From a bacterium (GTDB lineage: Bacteria; Desulfobacterota; Binatia; DP-6), in NCBI GenBank assembly GCA_026129405.1, contig JAHCID010000001.1:1023237-1087236 (forward strand): DNA of 64,000 nt, written 5' to 3'. Position numbers and translations under genes: made by a program. This document shows, piece by piece, positions 16,693 to 26,344 of this stretch; positions within the stretch are counted from its first letter, which is position 1; every line of letters begins with the position of its first letter. The notes beneath the pieces were generated by a model. That model saw only the letters and a list, made by a program, of their open reading frames with translations, searched no databases and had not been told where the DNA came from.

Positions 16693-18276
16693 GTGTCGAG
16701 ACGCCGAAACCTGATGGGGACGCGGTCGCACATGGTGCGACCCGTGATCCTGATCCTGTGCGTGGTCGCGATGTGTTTCCCATCGCTGGCGCGTGCGTCG
16801 AAGAGTATCCGCCCGTCGTCCAAGCCGGCGGCGAAGAAGCTCGACCCGAAGAAGGCCGACCCGAAGAAGCCCGCGCAGAAGGCCGCCCCGGCCAAAGCGA
16901 AGACGAAGGCCAGCGCCAGGGAGACCGCCCGCAAGCCCGTCGGGAAAGGGCCTGGCAAGGTCGCGCCGAAGTCTGCGGCGCGCAAGCCCGCCCCGAGGAC
17001 GAGCGCCGGCGCCACGGCGCGCGCATCGGCGGGTCGCAAGGCCACGGCGCGTACCGGCACCGCGTGGCGGCGTCGCTACGCCGGCAAGAGCGCCCGGCGC
17101 GTCGTGCGCGCGCCCGAGCCGCCGCGCTTCGGATCGCGCGGCGTCATCGACGAGCACGTCCACGTGCGCCGTGGCGACAGCGTCGAGCGTCTCCTCTACA
17201 TGCGCGGCATCGGCGTCAGTACGGCGCGCGAGTGGCTGGGTGCGGCCGAGGAGGTCTACGACCTGCGGCAGATTCGTCCCCGCCGCGGCCTGACGCTGCG
17301 CTTCGATCGCGCCACCCGGACGCTCGATTCGATCCGCTACGAGATCGACGACAGCTCGCTCCTGGTCCTCGAGCGCGAGGACGACGGCGCCCTCGAAGCC
17401 CGCGTCGAGGCGCTGCCGTACGTGCGCGAGGTGCAGGGCATCGCCGGGCGCATCTCGCAGGGCCTGCGCGACGACGCGATCGACGCCGGCGTGCCGCCGA
17501 GCATCGCGGCGTCGATGGCCGAGGTGTTCGGCTGGGACGTCGAGATCGAGCGGCTCGATCCCGGCGACGAGTTCCGCGTCATCTACGAGAACATCTGGGA
17601 GGTCGGCCGCCAGAAGCCGCTCACCGGCCAGATCCTCGGCGCCGAGATCGTCACCCGCGGCCGGACCTACTCGGCCGTGCTGTTCGAGGACGACGACGGC
17701 AGCAACTACTACGCGCCCAACGGCGAGTCGCTCGCCCGTACCTTCCTGCGCTATCCGGTCGAGTTCACCGAGATCAGCTCCGAGTTCTCGTGGGAGCGCT
17801 TCCATCCCGTGCTCCACCGCACCCGCCCGCACCTGGGCGTCGATCTCGCTGCGCCGAGCGGCACGCCCGTGCGGGCGGCCGCGGGCGGCGCGGTGATCGA
17901 GGCGGGGCGCAGCGGCGGCCTCGGCATCGCCGTGCGTCTGACCCACGGCGACGGCGTCACCACGACGTACGGCCATCTCAGCGAGATCGCCCCCGGCATC
18001 CAGGAGGGCCGCACGGTCGAGCGCGGGCAGGTGATCGGCTGGGTCGGCGCGACCGGCCTGGCCACCGGTCCGCACCTCCACTACGAGGTCGCGCTCGACG
18101 GCGAGCAGCTCGATCCCATGCGTATCCGCCTGGCCCGCGACGCCGCGGTGCCGGCGCATCTCCGGCGCTCGTTCGAGCGCGTGCGCGGCACGGTCACGCA
18201 GCACCTGGCCGCTCTCCCCGAGACCGATTCGCCGGTGCGCGTGGCGCTGTCGCCCAGCGCCTGCCGCGCGGAGTAG
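16693..18276 (+). CDS. Secreted M23-family (LytM) zinc metallopeptidase
   Basis: About 527 residues. Signal peptide (VILILCVVAMCFPSLARA), a Lys/Ala/Pro-rich region to about residue 130, a LysM-like and helical middle domain, then the M23 domain with H380 and D384 (HLGVDLAAP) and H461/H463 (HLHYEV). Such enzymes cut peptidoglycan cross-bridges or regulate cell separation. GTG-16693 is chosen because GGAGGA stands 8 nt before it; ATG-16714 and ATG-16732 are possible shorter starts that keep the signal peptide. The basic linker suggests peptidoglycan or DNA/LPS binding, but that is speculative. Confidence 0.85.
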   Translation: MSRRRNLMGTRSHMVRPVILILCVVAMCFPSLARASKSIRPSSKPAAKKLDPKKADPKKPAQKAAPAKAKTKASARETARKPVGKGPGKVAPKSAARKPAPRTSAGATARASAGRKATARTGTAWRRRYAGKSARRVVRAPEPPRFGSRGVIDEHVHVRRGDSVERLLYMRGIGVSTAREWLGAAEEVYDLRQIRPRRGLTLRFDRATRTLDSIRYEIDDSSLLVLEREDDGALEARVEALPYVREVQGIAGRISQGLRDDAIDAGVPPSIAASMAEVFGWDVEIERLDPGDEFRVIYENIWEVGRQKPLTGQILGAEIVTRGRTYSAVLFEDDDGSNYYAPNGESLARTFLRYPVEFTEISSEFSWERFHPVLHRTRPHLGVDLAAPSGTPVRAAAGGAVIEAGRSGGLGIAVRLTHGDGVTTTYGHLSEIAPGIQEGRTVERGQVIGWVGATGLATGPHLHYEVALDGEQLDPMRIRLARDAAVPAHLRRSFERVRGTVTQHLAALPETDSPVRVALSPSACRAE

Positions 18277-18280
18277 GCCC

Positions 18281-19075
18281 CTGCGCTATCTCGACGGGCC
18301 CCGTCCCCGCCTCTTCGCCCATCGCGGAGCCTCGGGGACGTGGCCCGAGAACACGCTCGAGGCATTCGCGGCGGCGCTGACGTTCGGCGCCGATCGCCTC
18401 GAGCTCGACGTGCACGCCACGTCCGACGGTCACGTCGTCGTGCTGCACGACCCCGATGTCGATCGCACCACCGACGGCAGCGGCCCCGTCCGCACCATGA
18501 CCCTGGCGCAGCTCCAGGCGCTCGACGCCGGCTGGCAGCACCGCGCGCCCGACGGCAGCCATCCGCACCGCGGCAAGGGCATCGTCGTGCCGACCCTCGA
18601 CGCGCTCCTCGCGGCCCATCCCGGCGTCCCGCTCAACATCGAGATCAAGCAGGACGAGCCGGCGATCGAAGCGGCCGTCCTCGCGGTGCTCGACCGTCAC
18701 GGCGCGCGCAGGCAGACGTTGCTCGCGGCCGAGCATTCCCGCATCGGGACGCGCATCCGCGCCGCCGCGCCGGACATGCTGACGAGCTTCTCGGCCGAGG
18801 AGGTCGCCGACTTCGTCGGCCGCCTGCGCGAGAACCGGTGGGAGGGCTACGTGCCCCCGGCCGTCGCGCTCCAGGTTCCGCCGGCCTGGGACGGGATGGA
18901 GATCGTCACCACGCCGTTCCTCGAGGCCGCGCACCGCTTCGAGCTCGAGGTGCACGTCTGGACCGTCAATCAGCCGGTCGAGATGCACCGTCTGCTCGAG
19001 CTCGGGGTCGATGGTCTCATCACCGACCTGCCGGCGGTCGCGATGGAAGTGATGCGCCGCCGCCGGCTGCGCTAG
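18281..19075 (+). CDS. Glycerophosphodiester phosphodiesterase, apparent CTG start
   Basis: 264 residues. The GDPD barrel starts LRYLDGPRPRLFAHRGASGT, with the catalytic H14-R15 and the ENTLEAF that follows; ELDVH, VVLHD, NIEIK and the C-terminal VWTVNQ complete the family pattern. The homologous N-terminus requires translation from CTG-18281, which has GGAG 7 nt upstream; the first GTG, at 18410, would delete the catalytic HRGA. It releases glycerol-3-phosphate from phospholipid head-group diesters. It overlaps the convergent VanX-like gene by 4 nt at the stop codons. Confidence 0.88.
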   Translation: MRYLDGPRPRLFAHRGASGTWPENTLEAFAAALTFGADRLELDVHATSDGHVVVLHDPDVDRTTDGSGPVRTMTLAQLQALDAGWQHRAPDGSHPHRGKGIVVPTLDALLAAHPGVPLNIEIKQDEPAIEAAVLAVLDRHGARRQTLLAAEHSRIGTRIRAAAPDMLTSFSAEEVADFVGRLRENRWEGYVPPAVALQVPPAWDGMEIVTTPFLEAAHRFELEVHVWTVNQPVEMHRLLELGVDGLITDLPAVAMEVMRRRRLR

Positions 19076-19770
19076 CGTCCCAGCGTCTCGATCGGCACGT
19101 CGAGCACGGGCCACTGCTCCCAGCCGTCGCAGTCGTAGTGCCACCACTCGGCGGGGTAGACGGTGAAGCCCTCGTTCTCCATGGCGAGGCGCAGCAGCTC
19201 GCGGCGCGCGCGCGCTTCGGGCGTGCCGCCCTCGTAGTCGGGGTGCGCGCGGCCGGAGAAGTCGTCGTACTCGCTCGGCATGCCGACCAGGCGGCCGGTC
19301 GTGCGGTCGTACAGCGTGACGTCGACCGCGCAGCCGCGGTTGTGCCGTGAGCCCTGGGCCGGGTCGGCGACGTAGGCGCGCTGCGCCGGCGGCGTGATCT
19401 CCCAGAAGAGCCGCGTCACCGACCACGGGCGGTAGCCGTCGAGGAGCACGAGACCGTAGCCGTACTGGCCGAGACGCCGATGGGCGCGCACCACGGCCTC
19501 GGCCGCCGGGCGCTGGAGCCAGACGCGCGTGCCGGCGGGATAGACCGGCCGGCCGACGAAGTTGTTGGCGGTGGCGTAGCGGACGTCGAGCTCGAGCGTC
19601 GGATCGAGGCTCGCGACGTCGACGAGATCGGGCGCACGCGTTGCCTGCGGATCGCGCGGCGGCCCCTCGGTCCGCGACGAGCAGCCGAGCGCGAGGACGA
19701 GGAGCAACGCGGCGCGCGCCCGCGGCGCGTGCGACGACGGAGAGCGGACGGGCGCGCGGCGCGGGCTCAG
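19072..19770 (-). CDS. VanX/DdpX-type D-alanyl-D-alanine dipeptidase, predicted lipoprotein
   Basis: About 232 residues. A short hydrophobic leader ends in a lipobox, LALGCSS. The M15D metallopeptidase domain has SRHNRGCAVDV (His and Asp zinc ligands) and EWWHY (catalytic Glu and third ligand), plus the early DVRYATANNFVG. It would cleave D-Ala-D-Ala in the periplasm, for peptidoglycan salvage rather than vancomycin resistance, since no vanHA genes are near. The only start with a complete signal sequence is CTG-19770, which overlaps the upstream stop as CTGA; no ATG or GTG lies between. Confidence 0.87.
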   Translation of the reverse strand: MSPRRAPVRSPSSHAPRARAALLLVLALGCSSRTEGPPRDPQATRAPDLVDVASLDPTLELDVRYATANNFVGRPVYPAGTRVWLQRPAAEAVVRAHRRLGQYGYGLVLLDGYRPWSVTRLFWEITPPAQRAYVADPAQGSRHNRGCAVDVTLYDRTTGRLVGMPSEYDDFSGRAHPDYEGGTPEARARRELLRLAMENEGFTVYPAEWWHYDCDGWEQWPVLDVPIETLGR

Positions 19771-20576
19771 CGTCTCTTCGGCTTCGCCTGCTCGCCGTAC
19801 TCGGCGATGAGGCGCATCAGCGCGTCGTGCAGCACGCCGTTCGACGACACCATGCCCGGCCGCAGCGGCGACGGCTGGTTGAACACGAGCGGCTGGCCGT
19901 CGAGCCCGGTCACCTTGCCGCCCGCCTCCTCGACGAGGATCGAGCCGGCGCAGATGTCCCACTCGTTCTTCGGCGTCAGCGTGAAGGTGGCGTCGCCGGC
20001 GCCGGTCGCCATCTCCGCCAGCTTGAACGCGACGCTGCCGGTGAGCACGACCTTGCACAGCGGCTTGAAGACGTCCCATTCGCCCCGCTTGTCCTCGGAG
20101 CGGCTCGCGAGCACCTCGGCCCGGGCGACGTCGGCCTGCGTGCTCACCCGCGCCGGCGCGCCGTTGACCGTCGTGCCCTGGCCCTTCACCGCGACGTAGA
20201 GACGGTCGGCGGCGGGGTTGTACTCGACGCCGACGACGGGCCGGCCGTTCTCGACCAGCGCGATGCAGACGCAGAACTCGGGGATGTGCTGCGTGAACTC
20301 CTTGGTGCCGTCGAGCGGGTCGACGATCCACGCGCGCGGCCGCTCGAGGCGCTCCTTCGAGTCGGCGGTCTCCTCGGAGAGCCAGCCGTCGGCGGGGAAG
20401 GCCTGCGAGATCAGCCGGTGGATGCAGTCGTTGGCGTCGCGGTCGGCCAGCGTGAGGGGGTTGTCCTCGGTGCGCAGGTTCTCGACCGTGCCGTCGTAGT
20501 ACCGGCGGATCAGCGCGCCGGCCTCGCGTGCCGCCTCCACCGCGACGTCGCGCTCGCGTGCGAGCCCGCTCATCAT
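19767..20576 (-). CDS. Inositol-monophosphatase-family phosphatase (CysQ-like)
   Basis: 269 residues with the metal-binding EETAD, WIVDPLDGTKEF and NEWDICAGSILVEEAGG of the IMPase/CysQ superfamily. Substrate could be 3'-phosphoadenosine 5'-phosphate (CysQ) or inositol phosphate; TKEF after DPLDG favours CysQ. The start is set at ATG-20576, the first of two adjacent ATGs after GGGAGC, instead of the upstream 20612. First gene of a two-gene operon with the VanX-like lipoprotein. Confidence 0.88.
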   Translation of the reverse strand: MMSGLARERDVAVEAAREAGALIRRYYDGTVENLRTEDNPLTLADRDANDCIHRLISQAFPADGWLSEETADSKERLERPRAWIVDPLDGTKEFTQHIPEFCVCIALVENGRPVVGVEYNPAADRLYVAVKGQGTTVNGAPARVSTQADVARAEVLASRSEDKRGEWDVFKPLCKVVLTGSVAFKLAEMATGAGDATFTLTPKNEWDICAGSILVEEAGGKVTGLDGQPLVFNQPSPLRPGMVSSNGVLHDALMRLIAEYGEQAKPKRR

Positions 20577-20688
20577 CCCTGCTCCCGGGCGGCGCTCCGC
20601 ACCACCATCCACGCGACCTGCCGCGTCGTCAGCATGGGGCGCGGGGTATCAACTCCGCGCAGGTTTGGAAAGTCGCGTCCGGCATGCC

Positions 20689-20717
20689 TTGACCGCGCGG
20701 AGGGCACCCCGTAGCCA
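20689..20717 (+). promoter_or_regulatory. pgpA promoter, predicting a leaderless transcript
   Basis: TTGACC (20689-20694), 17-nt spacer, TAGCCA (20712-20717), then 6 nt to the GTG start at 20724. No Shine-Dalgarno sequence. Confidence 0.55.
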
Positions 20718-20723
20718 TCGGCC

Positions 20724-21181
20724 GTGCGCGCGCTCGTGGTGATCCTCGCGACCGGCGGCGGAGCGGGCTACGTGCCCGTCGCGCCGGGGACCGCGGGCTC
20801 GTTGGTCGCCGTGCCGCTGATCCCCCTGCTCGGGCTCGTCCACGCGCGCGGCGGCCCGGGGCTCTGGGCCGCCGCCGTGGCCGCGCTGATCGCGATCGCG
20901 ATCTGGGCCGCCGGCCGCGCCGAGCCGCTCTTCGGGCACGACGCCGGTAAGATCGTCATCGACGAGATCGCGGGCATGATCGTCGCGTCGTGCTTCGTAC
21001 CGGCCACCTGGACCGCGGCGGCCGTGGTGTTCGTCTTCTTCCGCCTCTTCGACGTCTGGAAGCCGTTTCCCGCCGGCGTCGTCGACCGCTCCTGGCCCGG
21101 GGGGTTGGGCGTCGTCGGCGACGACCTCGTCGCCGGCGTCTATGCGGGCCTCGTCGCCCGCCTGCTCCTGGAGGTTCTCCC

Positions 21182-21185
<4 letters not shown>
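20724..21185 (+). CDS. pgpA: Phosphatidylglycerophosphatase A
   Basis: 153 residues, membrane protein with three to four hydrophobic segments. Family motifs: GGGAGYVPVAPGTAGS at the N-terminus and KIVIDEIAGMIVA with the metal-binding Asp/Glu, then FFRLFDVWKPFP. It removes the phosphate from phosphatidylglycerophosphate in phospholipid synthesis. Start GTG-20724 fits the promoter spacing. Its stop overlaps the cinA start (GTGA); pgpA-cinA is a frequent bacterial pair, and cinA is often followed by recA, which here is 4.6 kb away. Confidence 0.93.
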
Positions 21186-22459
<1,274 letters not shown>

Positions 22460-22477
22460 CGCGGGGGCGGGGCGCGC

Positions 22478-23572
22478 TCATTGGAGGTCGATCCCGCACC
22501 CCGTGCACACCATCTTCGTCCCCTTCGTCTTGCACTTCTTGCAGTTCCCGAGCGACGCCTGGACGACGGGCGCAGGGCACTCGGGGGTGGGGCAGACCGG
22601 GGTCGGGCACACGGGATCCCCGCCGCCGAGGCAGGCCACCGGCGAGGAGGCGCCGCCGATCTCGCACGTCGAGGGTCCGCCGGCCGGGTTGCCGGTGATG
22701 AGCTCGCCGGCGAACGGCACGATGACGCCGCCGGCCTCGGCGAGGAAGGCGCCGCCGGCGTTGTTCACGGCGGTGAGCCCGGCGGTGTTGATCACCGCGC
22801 CGCCGCTCGCCTGTACCCCGACGCCGCTGTGCGCGACCACCGCGTCGTGCAGGTGCAGCTCGGCCCCGTTCTCGGCCCAGAACCCGGCGGCGGAGGAATC
22901 GGTGACGCTCGTGTCGTGCGCGAGGGCGACGAGCGAGCCCGCGACGCGCAGCCCGATCCCCACCGTGGCGAGGCGTGAGCCTTCGACGGTGACGCGCGGC
23001 GTGCCGCCGCCGGGCGTCACCCGGATCCCGGCCCCGCCGATGTTGCGGATCACCGTGTCGGCGACGTGGAGGTTGCCGGACCCTTCCGCGGAGATGCCGA
23101 GCTGCGAGAAGTTCTCGATGACGCAGTCCTCGACGTGCAGCTCGGCGCCCTGGAGGAAGCGCACGCCGGTGACCCCCGGCGACGGCGCATCGCTGGCGCC
23201 GTTGATGCTGAGCCGGCGCAGGACGACACGGACGTTCGTGCCGTTCACGATGACGCCGGTCGTCGACGAGGCGAGGATCGAAGCGTGCACGCCGCCGCCG
23301 TCGATGACGATGTTCTTGGTGATCGTGACGGCGCCGTAGCCGGCGGGATCGAGGGCGTTGATCTCGCCGCCGTTCGCGGTCTTCGAGATCGCGCCTGCCC
23401 AGGTCTTGCAGGGTGCGGTGCGGCTGCACGGGTTGGCGTCGTCGCCGACCCCGGAAACCCAGGTGCGTGTCGCCTGAGCCGCGGCGGGCGCCGCTGTCCA
23501 GGGAGCCAGCAGGAGTGCGAGCACGAGCCACGACGAGCGGGCGGAGAGCGCACGGGACGGCGGTATCGGCAT
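22478..23572 (-). CDS. Secreted right-handed beta-helix protein with Cys-rich tail
   Basis: 364 residues. Signal peptide (cleavage near AAAQA), then a region starting TWVSGVGDDANPCSRTAPCKTWAGAI, typical of secreted proteins related to pectate-lyase folds, with repeats rich in IxGxxVxI strands to about residue 300. The C-terminus is unusual: a VCPTPVCPTPECPAP spacer followed by a zinc-ribbon-like CKKCKTKGTKMVCTGCG. No catalytic lyase residues are obvious. It may be a surface structural protein. Divergent from the DUF2235 gene across a 204-nt gap. Confidence 0.75.
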   Translation of the reverse strand: MPIPPSRALSARSSWLVLALLLAPWTAAPAAAQATRTWVSGVGDDANPCSRTAPCKTWAGAISKTANGGEINALDPAGYGAVTITKNIVIDGGGVHASILASSTTGVIVNGTNVRVVLRRLSINGASDAPSPGVTGVRFLQGAELHVEDCVIENFSQLGISAEGSGNLHVADTVIRNIGGAGIRVTPGGGTPRVTVEGSRLATVGIGLRVAGSLVALAHDTSVTDSSAAGFWAENGAELHLHDAVVAHSGVGVQASGGAVINTAGLTAVNNAGGAFLAEAGGVIVPFAGELITGNPAGGPSTCEIGGASSPVACLGGGDPVCPTPVCPTPECPAPVVQASLGNCKKCKTKGTKMVCTGCGIDLQ

Positions 23573-23671
23573 GACATCGCTCTGCCACGGATCGGTCCGA
23601 ATCACACGCGACCGCCGCGCGCTCCGCTCGGCCGTCCGTTTTCGCAGACCGGCGCTCCGTGTTCCTGGACG

Positions 23672-23698
23672 CGGGGAGCGAGAGATCGACGCTCCCCG
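23672..23698. promoter_or_regulatory. Inverted repeat in the divergent gap upstream of the DUF2235 gene
   Basis: CGGGGAGCG (23672-23680) and CGCTCCCCG (23690-23698) form a perfect 9-bp inverted repeat with a 9-nt centre, 79 nt before the DUF2235 start. It could be an operator serving one or both divergent genes, or an RNA hairpin in the leader. Confidence 0.35.
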
Positions 23699-23776
23699 GG
23701 CGCGATGGTCGGTCCGATCGGCGGCCTCCGGATTGCAGTGGCGTTCCGCACGGGAGATCCGAGCCTGGAGGGCGAG

Positions 23777-25600
23777 ATGGGCAAGAACATCGTCCTGCTG
23801 TCCGACGGAACTGGCAACAGTGCCGCCAAGCTCTTCCGGACGAACGTGTGGAGGCTCTACGAAGCGCTCGATCGGAGCGATCCGACGGCGCAGGTCGCAT
23901 ATTACGACGACGGAATCGGTACGTCGTCGTTTCGGCCATTGGCGGCCGTTACCGGCATCTTCGGCATCGGGCTCAAGCGCAACGTCCTCGACCTCTACCG
24001 CTTTCTCTGCCGGAACCACGCCCCGGGCGACCGCATCTACTGCTTCGGGTTCAGCCGCGGCGCGTTCACCGCCCGCGTGCTGGCGGGCTTCATCGCGGAC
24101 CAAGGCATCGTCCCGTACGCGGGCGACGAGGCGGCGCTCGTGAAGGCCAGTGCCGCCGCGTATCGCCGCTTCCGCAAGCGCTTCGACGTCAGCCTGGGTC
24201 TCGTCGGCCCGCTGCGTCGGCTGCGGGATTGGGTGTTGCGGGATCCTCCGAGCGGGAACGTGCCGGCGACCGTCGAGTTCGTCGGCGTCTGGGATACCGT
24301 GGCGGCGTACGGCGGGCCGATCGAGGAGATCACCCGCGCCGTCGACCACTGGGTGTGGCCCCTGTCGATGCCCGATCGCTTCATGTCGAGCAGAGTCCGG
24401 CGAGGATGCCATGCGATTGCCCTCGACGACGAGCGCAACTCCTTCCATCCCCTTCTCTGGGACGAAGAGCACCTCGACCACGAGAACGGCCCACCGTTGG
24501 ACCAGCATGGGTCCTGGACACCGCCCGGGGCGAGCCTTCCCCCGATCGACCAACAGCGGATCAGCCAGGTCTGGTTCACAGGCATGCACTCGGACGTCGG
24601 CGGGGGGTACGCGCAGGACGGGCTCGCCTACAAGGCCCTCGATTGGATGATCGATCGGGCGTCGGTCTACGGCCTCCACTTGGAGGCGTCCGAGCGGCAG
24701 CGGATCCGGGAGCGCGCGCGCCATCTCGATCGGATGAACGACTCACGCCGCGGCGTCGTCGGTGGCTACTATCGGTACAAGCCCCGCAGGATCGCAGACA
24801 TCCTCGCGCGGAACGCGAAGAAGGCGACGCTTCGCGGCGACCTCGCCCACATGATGCATTCGCTTCGCGGCGGATTGCCGGTCGCCGCCGCGCACGGCTC
24901 GAACAGCGGTCCGATGATTCACGAGAGCGTCTTCGAGCGCATCCGCTCGCGATCCGACGGTTACGCGCCGATCGTGCTGCCCGGCGTCTATCGCGAGACG
25001 AGCGCACTGGGCGGCGTCCGCGCGCTGACGCCGCCGGACGTGGCGCTCGCTGCGGCCCGGGCCGAGCACCAGGAGCTGGCCTGGGACTGGGTCTGGGCGA
25101 GGCGCGTCGTGTACTTCGCCACGCTGCTGGCGTCGCTCGTCCTGCTCGCGTTGCCGTGGGTCGATCCCAACTGGCCGATCGCCGAGCGGGGCTTGGGCGG
25201 GGACACCGTGGGGTCGAAGGCGCACCTCCTGGCCGAACTCGTGCCCGGCCCGCTGTCACCCTGGGCCAATGCGCTCGTGGCTACGCCCATCCGGTTCGCG
25301 TTGGTCGTCGCCCTGCTCGTCGTCCTCATGGAGAGCGGGAGGCATCTCGAGGGGCGCATAAACAATGCGATGCGCCAGCTCTGGGATCCGGCGGTTCTCG
25401 CCCAGCGGATGGGATCGCCCGTCGTTCACGGCCTGCTCTACCGGACGCGGACGTCGAAGTACTATCGCGGCTTCTTCTATGCCCTCACGAACTGGATCGT
25501 GCCGACGCTCCTGGCGATCGGCTTCTACGGGGTGCTCATGATCGTGACCCTGTGGTTGGCGCGTGCCTTTGCCGGAGTCGAGGCCAGCGCACTTCCGTAA
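23777..25600 (+). CDS. DUF2235 alpha/beta-hydrolase with C-terminal membrane segments
   Basis: 607 residues. Start ATG-23777 has GGAGGG 4 nt upstream. The domain begins IVLLSDGTGNS; the nucleophile elbow is GFSRG (S93) in CFGFSRGAFTARVLAG; later VEFVGVWDTVAAYG and FTGMHSDVGGGYA supply the usual acid and histidine region. After about residue 430 come three or four hydrophobic stretches (VVYFATLLASLVLLAL, IRFALVVALLVVLM, WIVPTLLAIGFYGVLMIV). Some DUF2235 proteins are type VI phospholipase effectors, but no VgrG, Hcp or immunity gene is near, and membrane anchoring argues for a housekeeping lipase-like role. Codon third positions look less GC-biased than in the neighbours, which may mean acquisition. 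Confidence 0.85.
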   Translation: MGKNIVLLSDGTGNSAAKLFRTNVWRLYEALDRSDPTAQVAYYDDGIGTSSFRPLAAVTGIFGIGLKRNVLDLYRFLCRNHAPGDRIYCFGFSRGAFTARVLAGFIADQGIVPYAGDEAALVKASAAAYRRFRKRFDVSLGLVGPLRRLRDWVLRDPPSGNVPATVEFVGVWDTVAAYGGPIEEITRAVDHWVWPLSMPDRFMSSRVRRGCHAIALDDERNSFHPLLWDEEHLDHENGPPLDQHGSWTPPGASLPPIDQQRISQVWFTGMHSDVGGGYAQDGLAYKALDWMIDRASVYGLHLEASERQRIRERARHLDRMNDSRRGVVGGYYRYKPRRIADILARNAKKATLRGDLAHMMHSLRGGLPVAAAHGSNSGPMIHESVFERIRSRSDGYAPIVLPGVYRETSALGGVRALTPPDVALAAARAEHQELAWDWVWARRVVYFATLLASLVLLALPWVDPNWPIAERGLGGDTVGSKAHLLAELVPGPLSPWANALVATPIRFALVVALLVVLMESGRHLEGRINNAMRQLWDPAVLAQRMGSPVVHGLLYRTRTSKYYRGFFYALTNWIVPTLLAIGFYGVLMIVTLWLARAFAGVEASALP

Positions 25601-25620
25601 CGCCGCGGCGTATTCGGCAC

Positions 25621-26235
25621 TCAGCCGCGCCCGGCGCGCCAGCGTGCGACGCCGCGCAGCCCGAGCCCGCCCAGCGCGAGCGCCAGCAGCGGCACGTAGG
25701 TCGCGTCGCCCTTGGCGACGCGGCCGTAGTACGAGAAGGCGAACACGAACCAGAGGTAGTGGATGCCGAAGGCGTGCAGCCGCTTCCAGGAGCGGCCGAG
25801 CCGGCGTACGGCGGCGTCGGTCGACGTCGCCGCCATCGCGAACATCGTCAGGTAGGCGCCGCCGCCCACGACGATGGTGATCGGCTCGGGCGGCTTCCCG
25901 CTGAGGACGACGAAGGTGACGAGCGCCGCCAGGTGGAGCGTGTGCGCGGTCGCGAACGCCAGCCCCGCGGCACGTCGCCGGCGCATGAGGCCGCGCGACG
26001 CCGCGCCCGGCGCGAGCCGGTACCAGGCGCTGGCGACGTAGACCGGCATGAAGAGCAGAAACGACACGCGGGCCGTCCAGCGTGCGGCGAGGCGCCAGCC
26101 GTCGATCGGCGTGGGGCCGGCCGACAGGCCGAGCAGGATGGCGCCGGCACCGGCGACGGCGGCGCCGCCGCACAGCGCAGCGATGGTGGCGGGCGAGCGT
26201 GCCGCCGGGGGCGAGCGGACGAGGGCGACGGACAT
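25621..26235 (-). CDS. Ferric-reductase-like haem membrane protein (YedZ/MsrQ-like)
   Basis: 204 residues with about six hydrophobic segments and paired histidines in the middle (TAHTLHLAALV) and near the end (KRLHAFGIHYLWF) suited to b-haem ligation. The start ATG-26235 is preceded by GGAGG. The fold matches the ferric reductase-like transmembrane domain; MsrQ is the best-known short member and supplies electrons to MsrP, but no msrP is adjacent, so the partner is unknown. Confidence 0.75.
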   Translation of the reverse strand: MSVALVRSPPAARSPATIAALCGGAAVAGAGAILLGLSAGPTPIDGWRLAARWTARVSFLLFMPVYVASAWYRLAPGAASRGLMRRRRAAGLAFATAHTLHLAALVTFVVLSGKPPEPITIVVGGGAYLTMFAMAATSTDAAVRRLGRSWKRLHAFGIHYLWFVFAFSYYGRVAKGDATYVPLLALALGGLGLRGVARWRAGRG

Positions 26236-26344
26236 GCGGGCCTCCTCTGGCGCGCACCTTGGCCGGCATGCTGCGGGCGACGCAACGGCGCGCGTTCGGC
26301 GTTGCCGGCGGGCGGCGCGGCTGCTAGCGCGGCGCCGTCGTCCG

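Noticed and set aside
16527-18380. 617-codon plus-strand frame overlapping the M23 peptidase gene
   Set aside because: Arg-rich composition, no motif; it is the +1 shadow of the peptidase gene.
19072-19770. Vancomycin resistance locus from the VanX-like gene
   Set aside because: No vanH, vanA-type ligase or VanRS regulator; the lipobox and CysQ-like neighbour point to peptidoglycan salvage.
23777-25600. DUF2235 protein as a type VI secretion effector
   Set aside because: No vgrG, hcp, PAAR or immunity gene nearby, and the C-terminus carries membrane helices.
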